DNA of 64,000 nucleotides from assembly GCF_019793435.1 (NCBI RefSeq), contig NZ_JAILYH010000008.1, positions 186,001 through 250,000 of the forward strand, read 5' to 3'. Below are positions 1 through 7,442 of this stretch, in pieces (position 1 is the first letter of the stretch; every line of letters begins with the position of its first letter). The stretch comes from Rhizobium redzepovicii. GTDB lineage: Bacteria > Pseudomonadota > Alphaproteobacteria > Rhizobiales > Rhizobiaceae. The notes below the pieces were generated by a model. That model saw only the letters and a list, made by a program, of their open reading frames with translations, did not search any database and was not told the origin of the DNA. A program made the position numbers and the translations under genes.

Positions 1-336
1 TTCTCGATCACCGACATCGCCGTCGTCATTATCGCCGATATGGTTCTCCTCGGAATCGTGCTGGTGCTGACAATGTTCAGCAGCCGCCGGCTCGGCTTCA
101 ACAAGGCCGACGAGATCACCATCACCTTCTGCGGCTCGAAGAAGAGCCTTGCAAGCGGTGTGCCGATGGCAAACGTCATCTTTTCAGGCCAGTCGATCGG
201 CGCGATCGTGCTGCCACTGATGCTCTTCCATCAGATCCAACTGATGGTCTGCGCCCTCATCGCCCAGAAATACGCCGCCGCCGCGGCCCGCCGCGCAACG
301 GAAAAGGAAATAGACGAAGCCGCCAGTCCGGCCTGA
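1..336 (+). CDS. Bile acid:sodium symporter (SBF-like) family transporter, C-terminal part
   Basis: The reading frame is open from the first base, so the gene is cut by the window edge and only the last 111 residues are present. The fragment has two hydrophobic stretches (IAVVIIADMVLLGIVLVLTM, and one around GQSIGAIVLPLMLF) separated by the segment FCGSKKSLASGVPMANVIF. That segment is characteristic of the YfeH/SBF-like branch of the bile acid:sodium symporter superfamily, which are inner-membrane secondary transporters. The tail is hydrophilic and Ala/Glu-rich, as expected for a cytoplasmic C terminus. The substrate cannot be told from sequence. A strong terminator follows 20 bases downstream. 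Confidence 0.8.
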   Translation, partial: FSITDIAVVIIADMVLLGIVLVLTMFSSRRLGFNKADEITITFCGSKKSLASGVPMANVIFSGQSIGAIVLPLMLFHQIQLMVCALIAQKYAAAAARRATEKEIDEAASPA

Positions 337-356
337 ACCTATTGCCGCAATAAAAA

Positions 357-386
357 ACGGCGCCCCGATCGGAGCGCCGTTTTTTT
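357..386 (+). terminator. Rho-independent terminator after the SBF-like transporter
   Basis: A GC-rich stem (ACGGCGC pairing with GCGCCGT) with a short loop is followed by a run of seven T. It lies between the convergent transporter gene and the Hsp20 gene. The run of A before the stem could let it work on the minus strand too. Confidence 0.85.
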
Positions 387-400
387 CTTAACGGATGTGA

Positions 401-871
401 TTAGCCGTTGATGACTTGCGCTTCGATGGCCTTCGGAGCCTCGACCGGCTCTGCGGCAATCGCAATCTTGCGGGGCTTCATGGCCTCGGGAATGTTGCGC
501 AGAAGGTCGATATGCAGCAGGCCGTTCTTCAGCGAAGCGGCAGTCACCTCGACATGGTCGGCAAGCTGGAAGCGGCGCTCGAAGGCGCGCTTGGCGATGC
601 CGCGATAGAGGAATTCGCCATTTTCGGCAGGTTCCTCGGCCTTTTCACCCTTCACGGACAGCACATGGGCGTGGGCTTCGATCGAAAGTTCGGTCTCGTC
701 GAAACCGGCAACCGCCATGGTGATCCGATAGGTGTTTTCACCGGTGCGCTCGATATTATAGGGCGGATAGGTCTGGGCCTGCTCCGGCTGGGCGAGGCTG
801 TCGAGCATGGTGAAGAGCCGGTCGAAACCGACGGTCGAGCGATAGAGCGGAGAGAAGTCTACGTGACGCAT
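401..871 (-). CDS. Small heat shock protein, Hsp20/alpha-crystallin family (IbpA class)
   Basis: This 156-residue protein is an ATP-independent holdase that binds unfolding proteins in the cytoplasm and passes them to DnaK/ClpB. The alpha-crystallin domain spans roughly residues 37-140. Near its end is the signature ASLKNGLLHIDL, a form of the conserved A-x-x-x-G-x-L motif. The short N-terminal arm (MRHVDFSPLYRSTVGFDRLF) is typical of rhizobial class A small heat shock proteins. The start at 871 is fixed by GGAGG seven bases upstream. That Shine-Dalgarno is itself buried in a ROSE-type hairpin (separate entry), which explains heat induction. Rhizobia usually have several paralogues, so I give no symbol. 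Confidence 0.93.
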   Translation of the reverse strand: MRHVDFSPLYRSTVGFDRLFTMLDSLAQPEQAQTYPPYNIERTGENTYRITMAVAGFDETELSIEAHAHVLSVKGEKAEEPAENGEFLYRGIAKRAFERRFQLADHVEVTAASLKNGLLHIDLLRNIPEAMKPRKIAIAAEPVEAPKAIEAQVING

Positions 872-970
872 GATGTCCTCCTGTGGAAGCGACGTGTTGC
901 GATAAAATGCCCCTGAAACCCCATCTTTGGCGGTCTCGGGACGGTTGCGCGGGCCCTCTTCGGCACCCGC
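872..970 (-). promoter_or_regulatory. ROSE-type RNA thermometer in the hsp20 5' leader
   Basis: On the minus strand the segment 893-875 folds as GTCGCTTCC-ACA-GGAGGAC. It pairs GUC with GAC and CUUCC with GGAGG, with one bulged G between. The UCGCU strand opposite the Shine-Dalgarno matches the U(U/C)GCU signature of ROSE elements, where the unpaired G stacks against the Shine-Dalgarno and makes the stem melt at heat-shock temperature. Further upstream, near 937-960, GCGGG and CCCGC can form an additional stable hairpin, as in multi-hairpin ROSE leaders. The 5' limit is a guess because the transcription start is unknown. Confidence 0.78.
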
Positions 971-1295
971 AAAAAGGAGATGGTGATGGGATTTGACGAG
1001 TTCAAGACCCTCCCGAAATTGCCCGGCCGGCCCGTGAACCCCGCATGAACGGCCGGTTCGGAGCGCATTCAGGCGCCGGCGCCTAGAGATCGCAGCGTCG
1101 GGTGAATCTGGTCCCGATGGCTGAAGTGCATCGTCCCTTCTTCTTCAGCCTCAAACTCGGCCGGCTGTGAGCACCCTCATGCTCCTGCCGGCCCTTTTCG
1201 CGCTTTGCAGACTTGCGGACGCCGCCGCTTTCCAAGCCGGGTGCCATGCGTTATCCCTGATGCGAAGCACTCAGCAGCGGCGCATTGGCAAAGTC
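971..1295. other. Intergenic region between divergent hsp20 and hydrolase genes
   Basis: This stretch must hold the hsp20 promoter and probably the promoter of the hydrolase. A GTG at 1167 would extend the hydrolase by 43 residues. That extension is not supported by a good ribosome-binding site. I see no other gene or clear repeat. Confidence 0.4.
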
Positions 1296-2270
1296 ATGGA
1301 TCAGGTTCTCTATTCGACGCCCGACAATCCCGCCCCGGAAAACCGCACGGAAGGGTTCTTCGAAACCCATGACGGCCACCGGCTGCGTTATGCCGTTTTT
1401 CGCTCCGGCGCCCAGGTCGCCAAGGGCACGGTCGTCATCCTGCACGGCCGCAACGAATATATTGAGAAATATTTCGAGACGATCCGCGACCTGACGGCCA
1501 AAGGTCTCTGGGTCGCCACCTTCGATATGCGCGGCCAGGGCGGTTCTGGACGGCTCCTGAAGCGGCGCAACCACGGCCACATCCGCCGCTTCGGCGATTA
1601 CGAACGTGATCTCGACACCTTCCTCGAAAAGGTGGTGCTGCCGGATACCCGCCTGCCCTTCTACCTGCTCGCTCATTCCACAGGCGGGTTGATCGCGCTC
1701 TCGGCCGCGCCCTATCTCAACACCCGTATCGATCGCATGGTGCTGTCGGCGCCCTTTATCGGCCTGACCGGCCAGTCGGCCTCGCCCCGCGTCATCCGCG
1801 CCCTGGCCGGCGCGTTGACGGCAATCGGTCTTGGTTCCTTGCCGCTGACCTCGAAGCTGAAGGAACCGGATTTCCGCGACAACCCGCTGACCTCGGACGA
1901 AACCCGCTTTGAGCGCAATGTCGCGATGATGAAGGCGCATCCCGAGCTGACGCTCGGGCCGCCGACGGCCCGCTGGCTGACCGAGGCTTTCCGCACGATG
2001 GACCGGGTCACCTCGCCCTACCATCTCTTCTCCATCACCATCCCGACCATCGTCATCGCTCCGACGCGTGACGGTGTCGTGCCCTACACAGCGCAGGAGC
2101 GGCTCTCGCGTTATTTCCGCGCCGGCCAGCTGATCCCGATCAACGGCGCCCGCCACGAGATTCTCCAGGAACGGGATACCTACCGCGCGGCCGCCCTTGC
2201 CGCCTTCCACGCCTTCATTCCCGGCAGTGACGCCGAGGAAAACCAGGATGTCGCCGCCCTCGGCACATGA
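1296..2270 (+). CDS. Alpha/beta hydrolase (Hydrolase_4, lysophospholipase/monoacylglycerol lipase-like)
   Basis: The protein is about 324 residues from the ATG at 1296. It has the oxyanion-side strand VVILHGRNEYIEKY, a nucleophile elbow LLAHSTGG (Ser in H-S-T-G-G), an acid-bearing strand IVIAPTRDGVVPY and a catalytic His in NGARHEILQERD. Together these give a complete Ser-Asp-His triad of the Hydrolase_4 (PF12146) group, often annotated lysophospholipase L2 (pldB). Likely substrates are lysophospholipids or monoglycerides, but none is proven. I prefer 1296 because the family homology begins there. A GTG at 1167 would add a hydrophobic segment that resembles a signal sequence, so an exported form cannot be excluded. 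Confidence 0.85.
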   Translation: MDQVLYSTPDNPAPENRTEGFFETHDGHRLRYAVFRSGAQVAKGTVVILHGRNEYIEKYFETIRDLTAKGLWVATFDMRGQGGSGRLLKRRNHGHIRRFGDYERDLDTFLEKVVLPDTRLPFYLLAHSTGGLIALSAAPYLNTRIDRMVLSAPFIGLTGQSASPRVIRALAGALTAIGLGSLPLTSKLKEPDFRDNPLTSDETRFERNVAMMKAHPELTLGPPTARWLTEAFRTMDRVTSPYHLFSITIPTIVIAPTRDGVVPYTAQERLSRYFRAGQLIPINGARHEILQERDTYRAAALAAFHAFIPGSDAEENQDVAALGT

Positions 2271-2295
2271 ATGGGTTTAGCCCTGCGGATCCGGA

Positions 2296-3069
2296 TCAAC
2301 GCTGCAGGATGGCGATCGCCTGCTCGTAGACGGCCCGGCTGCCGGCGGCGATGATCGAGCCGCCGTTCTCAGGCCGCCCGCCGTCCCAGGTGGTGATGAT
2401 GCCGCCCGCCCCTTCGATGACCGGAATGATACCGCCGACGTCATAGGGCTTCAGACTGTTTTCGATGACGAGATCGATATGGCCGGCGGCAAGCAGCGCA
2501 TAGGCATAGCAGTCGCATCCATAGCGGAAGAGCCGCACCTGGCCCTCGATCTCCCGGTATTTTTCCATCTCCGTGCCGGCGAAGAGATGCGGCGAGGTGG
2601 TGAACAGGATGGCGTTCGAAAGCGTCTCGCACTGGCGCGTCGTCAGCCGCCGTTCGCCCTCCGGCCCGCTATAGATCGAACCATTCTGATCGGCGAAATA
2701 ACGCTCGCCGGTAAAGGGCTGTTCGATCATGCCCATGATCGCTCGGCCCTCTTTCTGCAGACCGATCAGCGTCCCCCACACCGGCAGGCCTGATATGAAG
2801 GCGCGCGTGCCGTCGATCGGATCGATCACCCAGACATAGTCGCGGTCGAGCCCGATATTACCGTGCTCCTCGCCGAGAATGCCATGGTCGGGAAAACTCT
2901 CTTCGATCAGGGCCCGGATGGCAAGTTCGGCCGCCCGGTCACCCTCCGTCACCGGATCGAATCCGGAGGAAAGCTTGTTGGTGACGTCGAGGCCCGAGCG
3001 GAAACGCGGCAGCGTCTCGGCCTTGGCGGCCTCCGCCAGACGGTTGAAGAACGAGCGGTCAGGAAGCAT
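2296..3069 (-). CDS. hisN: Inositol monophosphatase family protein, probable histidinol-phosphatase HisN
   Basis: The protein is 257 residues and belongs to the Mg-dependent, Li-sensitive phosphatase superfamily. Metal-binding motifs are GEEHG, VIDPIDGTRAF (DPIDGT) and the C-terminal YDVGG. The context WVIDPIDGTRAFISGLP is that of the HisN subfamily, which removes phosphate from L-histidinol phosphate in the penultimate part of histidine synthesis. The in-frame ORF extends to 3195, but that extension overlaps the sRNA promoter and is not family-like. The ATG at 3069 (MLPDRSFFNRLAEAA) gives the usual length. A SuhB or CysQ-type activity is the alternative. The adjacency to an mmgR/suhB-type sRNA fits the naming of that RNA family. 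Confidence 0.85.
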   Translation of the reverse strand: MLPDRSFFNRLAEAAKAETLPRFRSGLDVTNKLSSGFDPVTEGDRAAELAIRALIEESFPDHGILGEEHGNIGLDRDYVWVIDPIDGTRAFISGLPVWGTLIGLQKEGRAIMGMIEQPFTGERYFADQNGSIYSGPEGERRLTTRQCETLSNAILFTTSPHLFAGTEMEKYREIEGQVRLFRYGCDCYAYALLAAGHIDLVIENSLKPYDVGGIIPVIEGAGGIITTWDGGRPENGGSIIAAGSRAVYEQAIAILQR

Positions 3070-3180
3070 GGTCGATCCGTTTGCTGGCGGGCGTGGTGCT
3101 TTCATAGCGAAAAGCAGCGGGAATGCAAACGGGAGCCGTTCGGCCGAACTGCCCAAAGATATCGCAGCGCAATATATTGC

Positions 3181-3203
3181 TTGACATTTGTGCAACGCAA
3201 TAG
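3181..3203 (+). promoter_or_regulatory. Probable sigma-70 promoter of the mmgR-like sRNA
   Basis: A perfect -35 hexamer TTGACA lies at 3181-3186. A weak -10 (CAATAG, 3198-3203) lies at a short spacing. The sRNA body begins just after. An AT-rich inverted sequence (CAATATATTG) immediately precedes the -35 and could be a regulator site. Confidence 0.55.
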
Positions 3204-3208
3204 TAGCC

Positions 3209-3294
3209 TCCTTCGTACAGTCTTATGACTGTAAATACCCTCCTTGGGTGTTTCCTCCCTAGACTTAGCCGCGCTTACAAGCGCGGTTTTTTTT
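3209..3294 (+). ncRNA. mmgR: mmgR/suhB-family trans-acting small RNA (alpha-r8 type)
   Basis: The segment has the layout of the Rfam suhB family, known as mmgR in Sinorhizobium meliloti. A first hairpin ACAGTC-TTAT-GACTGT is followed by a second (TACCC-TCCTT-GGGTG) whose loop and flanks carry repeated CCUCC anti-Shine-Dalgarno sequences. A terminator CCGCGCTTACAAGCGCGG at 3269-3286 plus eight T closes it. It lies head-to-head with an inositol-monophosphatase-family gene, as the family name implies. In S. meliloti, mmgR limits polyhydroxybutyrate granule formation. The exact 5' end is inferred from the promoter. Confidence 0.75.
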
Positions 3295-3337
3295 GGCGGC
3301 GAAGACCGGCCGGATAATGTCGGTGAAATCGACTGAG

Positions 3338-4219
3338 CTATTCGGCGGCCAGCGCCCGATCGCCGGCGAATTTCTCGACATAATCCGCCATCTGCTGCAT
3401 GAAACCCGTGACCGCCTCGGCCACCGCGGCGAAGTCAGCGCGTTTTTCCAGCGTCACCTCGTCGACATAGATCGCCCGGTTCACTTCGATCTGCAGCGCA
3501 TGCAGCCCGCGCGAGGGCCGGCCGTAATGTTCGGTGATGAAGCCGCCGGCATAGGGCTTGTTGCGGATTGCCGCGAAACCCATTTCCTCGAGGATGGCGA
3601 TGGCGGCGCGCGAAAGTTCAGCCGATGCACTGGTGCCGTAGCGATCGCCGATGATGAAATCGGGCCGTGCGGTATAGCCGGCGACACGCACATTGCCGGG
3701 CATCGAGTGGCAGTCGATCAGCACGCCGAAGCCGAACTGCACATGCGTCCGCGCGATCAGCCGCCGTAGCGTCGCATGATAGGGCTTGTAGACCGCTTCG
3801 ACCCGGTCGAGCCCCTCCTGCACCGGCAGCCGCCGCGCATAGATCTCCATGTTCTCGGCGACGATACGCGGAATGGTGCCGAGCCCGCCGGCGACCCGCA
3901 GCGAATTGACATTGGCATAGGGCGGCAGTAGCCCGTCGAACATCCGCGGGTCGAGCTCGTAGGGCTCGCGATTGACGTCGAGATAGGCGCGCGGAAAGTT
4001 GGCGGCGAGAAGCGGTGCGCCGAGTGCCACGGCCGAGCCGAAGAGCTCGTCGACATAATGATCCTCGGAACGGCGGATGGCGATGCCCTCGAGCCTGGAC
4101 TGGGCGATAAATTCCGGTGGATAAATACGGCCGCTATGCGGGGAGTTGTAGACGAAGGGAATGGTCTGCGACACGGGCTCATGAACCTCAAAAAGCTCGT
4201 ATTCGCGTATCTCCGGCAC
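3338..4219 (-). CDS. N-formylglutamate amidohydrolase family protein
   Basis: This 293-residue protein belongs to the FGase family (PF05013). It shows YNSPHSGRIYP near the N terminus, LDVNREPYEL, and LIDCHSMPG in the middle; the conserved His and Asp/Glu residues are consistent with a zinc-dependent amidohydrolase. HutG-type members hydrolyse N-formyl-L-glutamate to glutamate and formate in histidine degradation. No hut genes are nearby, so the true substrate may be another N-acyl amino acid. The start is a GTG at 4219 with GAGGG about nine bases upstream. It is divergent from cpdR across about 190 bases. Confidence 0.88.
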   Translation of the reverse strand: MPEIREYELFEVHEPVSQTIPFVYNSPHSGRIYPPEFIAQSRLEGIAIRRSEDHYVDELFGSAVALGAPLLAANFPRAYLDVNREPYELDPRMFDGLLPPYANVNSLRVAGGLGTIPRIVAENMEIYARRLPVQEGLDRVEAVYKPYHATLRRLIARTHVQFGFGVLIDCHSMPGNVRVAGYTARPDFIIGDRYGTSASAELSRAAIAILEEMGFAAIRNKPYAGGFITEHYGRPSRGLHALQIEVNRAIYVDEVTLEKRADFAAVAEAVTGFMQQMADYVEKFAGDRALAAE

Positions 4220-4405
4220 TTTCGGCCCTCTTTACCATGTCATGAACTGGCTGCTGTGCCCATGTTGCCAGTTGCCCGGCCCCAAGTCCATACTATGTAG
4301 GAGGGATGCGGCCGCGCACAGGCAATTCACCGGTTGTTTACCGGGTCAAGACTAGTGTAAACGCTTGGCAGCCCACCAAAACTTATTGATCAGCGGTCTG
4401 GATTG

Positions 4406-4768
4406 ATGACTCAGAAGATACTTCTCGCAGAAGACGACAACGACATGCGCCGCTTCCTGGTGAAAGCGCTCGAAAAGGCCGGTTACAAGGTCCTTTCCTA
4501 TGACAATGGCGCCAGCGCCTACGACCGGCTGCGCGAGGAGCCGTTTTCCCTGCTGCTGACCGATATCGTCATGCCCGAGATGGACGGCATCGAGCTGGCG
4601 CGCCGCGCCACCGAACTCGACCCCGACCTGAAGGTGATGTTCATCACCGGCTTTGCGGCCGTGGCGCTGAACCCTGATTCGAAGGCGCCGAAGGATGCCA
4701 AGGTCCTTTCTAAGCCTTTCCACCTGCGCGATCTCGTCGACGAGGTCAACAAAATGCTTGCCGCATAA
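4406..4768 (+). CDS. cpdR: Single-domain response regulator CpdR
   Basis: This 120-residue stand-alone receiver domain has acidic pocket residues in LLAEDDND, phospho-acceptor Asp53 in LLLTDIVMPEMDG, and the conserved Lys in KVLSKPFH. Sequence and position before tRNA-Val match alphaproteobacterial CpdR. In Caulobacter, unphosphorylated CpdR brings ClpXP to the pole and primes degradation of CtrA-pathway substrates. S. meliloti cpdR1 is needed for normal bacteroid differentiation. Phosphorylation comes through CckA-ChpT. The ATG at 4406 is preferred over the TTG one codon earlier. Confidence 0.92.
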   Translation: MTQKILLAEDDNDMRRFLVKALEKAGYKVLSYDNGASAYDRLREEPFSLLLTDIVMPEMDGIELARRATELDPDLKVMFITGFAAVALNPDSKAPKDAKVLSKPFHLRDLVDEVNKMLAA

Positions 4769-4808
4769 GGCTTGCCGGGTGGCGTGTCACAAAACTGAAA
4801 AAAGCCTA

Positions 4809-4838
4809 TTGACGGCTCCGAAGGTTTTGTGATCTATG
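4809..4838 (+). promoter_or_regulatory. Probable tRNA-Val promoter
   Basis: TTGACG at 4809-4814 and TCTATG at 4833-4838 are separated by 18 bases, and they end 14 bases before the tRNA. This is a plausible sigma-70 promoter. Confidence 0.55.
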
Positions 4839-4852
4839 CGCCGCCATCGGAT

Positions 4853-4927
<75 letters not shown>

Positions 4928-5225
4928 TCCGATCTCCTTGCCCCACGAGGGGTTTTCGCCAAACCGCTGATTGGTGAATTGTTCCCGGTTATCTTCTTTA
5001 CCACTGCCGATGCCGGATCTTCGTCGCTTCTGGCGCATGCGACATAGCGTCGATCGCTGGTCCGCTGCCAGTGAGACTTTGAGCCCGACATCCGCACGTC
5101 CGCACAAAGCGCGCTGGTCAGGTTGAGCCGATTCACGCAGATTGCGATTATCTGCGCTCGCATATGAGAACGCGCTCATTCGAGCATCAATTGCATACCA
5201 CTCACGAGCCCTCAGCCCTTCGTTG
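4928..5225. other. Long intergenic stretch between tRNA-Val and the porin gene
   Basis: No coding region is convincing here. The long minus-strand ORF across it lacks family features and a ribosome-binding site. There is no integrase or direct repeat of the tRNA 3' end, so I do not call an attachment site. Confidence 0.4.
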
Positions 5226-5255
5226 TTTGTGACGGACAGATGACGAGTTTGTGAC
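5226..5255 (+). promoter_or_regulatory. Phased TGAC direct repeats upstream of the porin gene
   Basis: TTTGTGAC occurs at 5226-5233 and again at 5248-5255, exactly 22 bases apart. A half-match ending in TGAC (5241-5244) sits midway, so TGAC recurs every 11 bases. Same-face direct repeats with helical spacing are typical of OmpR/PhoB-family response-regulator sites. No experiment supports a particular regulator. The leader from here to the porin start is about 210 bases. Confidence 0.5.
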
Positions 5256-5463
5256 AAAACGCGTGTTATTTCAGCAACATAACCATGCCGGCCTGCTGTC
5301 ATGATTGATATCGTTGTTGCGGCGCAGCATCCCCTATGTAAGTTCCGCGGCGAGGCAGGCGCCAAGCCAAAAGGCGCCGCTTCGCTCACACGGGGTGAAG
5401 ATCCGTAGGGACTGCCGATGGCAACGGTCTTCATCCTCTTGCATCTGAACTGGAGGTTATTCC

Positions 5464-6507
5464 ATGAACATCAAGAGCCTTCTTCTCGGCTCCGCTGCTG
5501 CTCTCGCAGCAGTATCCGGCGCCCAGGCTGCTGACGCTATCGTTGCTGCCGAGCCGGAACCGGTTGAATATGTTCGCGTCTGCGACGCTTACGGCACCGG
5601 CTATTTCTACATCCCGGGCACCGAAACCTGCCTCAAGATCAACGGCTATATCCGTTTCCAGGTTGACGTCGCTCCGAACGCCAGCTCGATCGGCGCCAGC
5701 GGCGGCGGTTCTGTCGCCAACGACTCGGATTGGGACGCCCGTACGCGCGGCCAGGTTCAGTTCACCGCCAAGAGCGACACCGAATACGGTCCGCTGACCG
5801 GCGTCATCGTCATGCAGTTCAATGCTGACAACGCCTCTGCCCAGAAGGCTCAGCTCGACTCCGCTTACCTCGACATCGCCGGCTTCCGCGCTGGTCTGTT
5901 CTACAGCTGGTGGGACGACGGCCTCTCCGGCGAAACCGACGACATCGGCTCGCCGGTCACGCTGCATAACTCCATCCGTTATCAGTACGAAACCGACGCC
6001 TTCTACGCCGGCATCAGCGTCGACGAGCTGGAAGACAGCCCGTTCTACAACGGCGAAACCGCAAACAACGTCGGCGTTGCCGTCGGTCTCGGCGGCAAGG
6101 CCGGTGCCTTCAGCTACCAGATCACTGCCGGTTACGACACCGACAACGAAGAAGGCGCCATCCGGGCCATGGGTACGGTTGCTGTCGGCCCGGGCACGCT
6201 CGGCCTCGCAGTTGTCTACGCAACGAACCCGAACGCCTATTACAACAAGGCTGAATGGGCAATCGCTGCCGAATACGCCATCAAGGCGACTGACAAGCTG
6301 AAGATCACCCCGGCTGTTCAGTACTACGACAACTACGGTGTCACTGCCGGCGAGTTCAACGACGACGTCAGCGCCTGGAAGGCCGGCGTAACGATCGACT
6401 ACCAGATCGTCGACAACCTCGCAGCCAAGGTCTCGGTTCAGTACCTCGATCCGGACAATGCTGCTGACGTAACCTCGGGCTACTTCCGCCTGCAGCGCGC
6501 GTTCTAA
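5464..6507 (+). CDS. ropA: Outer membrane porin, RopA/porin_2 family
   Basis: The protein is 347 residues, with a cleavable signal peptide (MNIKSLLLGSAAALAAVSGAQAA) and a mature 16-stranded trimeric porin of the alphaproteobacterial Porin_2 family (PF02530). Typical marks are VRVCDAYGTGYFYIPGTETCLKINGYIRF at the start of the barrel (with two Cys), the YSWWDDG loop and the C-terminal aromatic residue of ...YFRLQRAF. The start is preceded by TGGAGG eight bases upstream. Codon use is strongly biased to abundant codons, as expected for a major outer-membrane protein. The long leader with phased repeats suggests envelope or osmotic control. Rhizobia carry several porin paralogues, so ropA versus ropB-like naming is uncertain. 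Confidence 0.9.
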   Translation: MNIKSLLLGSAAALAAVSGAQAADAIVAAEPEPVEYVRVCDAYGTGYFYIPGTETCLKINGYIRFQVDVAPNASSIGASGGGSVANDSDWDARTRGQVQFTAKSDTEYGPLTGVIVMQFNADNASAQKAQLDSAYLDIAGFRAGLFYSWWDDGLSGETDDIGSPVTLHNSIRYQYETDAFYAGISVDELEDSPFYNGETANNVGVAVGLGGKAGAFSYQITAGYDTDNEEGAIRAMGTVAVGPGTLGLAVVYATNPNAYYNKAEWAIAAEYAIKATDKLKITPAVQYYDNYGVTAGEFNDDVSAWKAGVTIDYQIVDNLAAKVSVQYLDPDNAADVTSGYFRLQRAF

Positions 6508-6589
6508 TAAAAGGGCTGCTGGCGACTTGCTACGGCGCTGTGTGCCGGCAGCTACAAATTCCTGATCCGACTGACCTCCGATCGGGAAA

Positions 6590-6623
6590 GAATGGGCCTG
6601 GACTTCCCTGCCTAGGCCCATTC
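6590..6623 (+). terminator. Hairpin downstream of the porin gene
   Basis: GAATGGGCCT (6590-6599) is the exact reverse complement of AGGCCCATTC (6614-6623). The 14-base loop gives a very stable stem. There is no T run, so it may stabilise the porin mRNA 3' end rather than terminate alone. The remaining bases from 6624 to 6884 hold nothing else that I recognise. Confidence 0.55.
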
Positions 6624-6884
6624 CCCTTGACCAGAATGTGTCCAAGACGGCAGGCGCTCTATCAGCGCCTTGCCACCGCCATGCCGCATCTGTTCGTTGT
6701 CGATGCTCCGCATCCCAACCCATCGCCGACCCTTGTGACCGCTTCCCGAGCCAGCCCGGCCGCCGATGGAAACTTTCCGCCTCGGGGAACAACAGAACCA
6801 AATTTCGGACACAGAGCCGTGCCATGGCCGAACCGAGGATGAGGTGGTGATTCGCCTCGCCAGCACATGGGGTTTGAGATCGAA

Positions 6885-7379
6885 ATGAAATTATCCGCGC
6901 CTGTTGCCGCCGCAATTTTTTCCGCCGCCCTCGCCTTGCCGGCCGCTGCAGCGCCAGCGTCTCCTGCCGAGACGTTTCCAGGCGCGCCCGGCGTCATCAC
7001 GCTCTCCGGCAAATGCGCCAAGCTTGTCGTCGCCAAGTTCGACGCCACCAAGGGCTGCAAGAACGAACTCGCCAGCGTCACGCTGGTCAATGGCCTGGTG
7101 ACCTTCATCTTCACGTCGGACGGCAAGGCGCTCGGCTTTCAGGGCGATGGCAGCGGCATCAAGCCCGCTTCCAACGGCAATGCCCGCCTGCCGCTCAGCC
7201 TCGTCACCACAGGCGTCGGCAATAAGATGACCGGGGAGGTTAAGGTCGCTGGCTTCTGCACCTTCGGCAATCCCTATGCCGGCAAGCCGATTGCGATCGA
7301 ATGTACGGCCGAAAGCAAGGATTCCTCGTTTACCGGCAGCTTCCGCACCGGCGGCAAGCTGGTGAAAAAGGGAAAGTAG
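6885..7379 (+). CDS. Hypothetical exported protein
   Basis: The protein is 164 residues from the ATG at 6885. A Sec signal peptide (MKLSAPVAAAIFSAALALPAAAA) is followed by a mature domain with four Cys (GKCAKL, KGCKNEL, GFCTFG, IECTAE) that could form two disulfides in the periplasm. The C terminus is Lys-rich (KLVKKGK). I do not recognise a named family. An upstream ATG at 6867 would add MGFEIE before the signal peptide and is less likely. It is convergent with the SNase-like gene, with a palindromic repeat between. Confidence 0.7.
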   Translation: MKLSAPVAAAIFSAALALPAAAAPASPAETFPGAPGVITLSGKCAKLVVAKFDATKGCKNELASVTLVNGLVTFIFTSDGKALGFQGDGSGIKPASNGNARLPLSLVTTGVGNKMTGEVKVAGFCTFGNPYAGKPIAIECTAESKDSSFTGSFRTGGKLVKKGK

Positions 7380-7381
7380 AG

Positions 7382-7423
7382 CAATCCCGGCAAAAGGGCG
7401 CAGCGGTTTAGCGTCCGGGATTG
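7382..7423. repeat. Palindromic intergenic element (CAATCCCGG...CCGGGATTG)
   Basis: A perfect 9-base inverted repeat with a 24-base GC-rich loop lies between two convergent genes. From memory, sequences of this type (AATCCCGG near a GCGCAGCGGTTT core) recur many times in Rhizobium intergenic regions. It may also serve as a bidirectional terminator. Confidence 0.55.
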
Positions 7424-7442
7424 TGTGAAAATGTTCTAGCCG

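Noticed and set aside
5431..6915. 494-codon minus-strand ORF over the porin
   Set aside because: Val/Asp/Gly-rich antisense translation of the porin; no family features.
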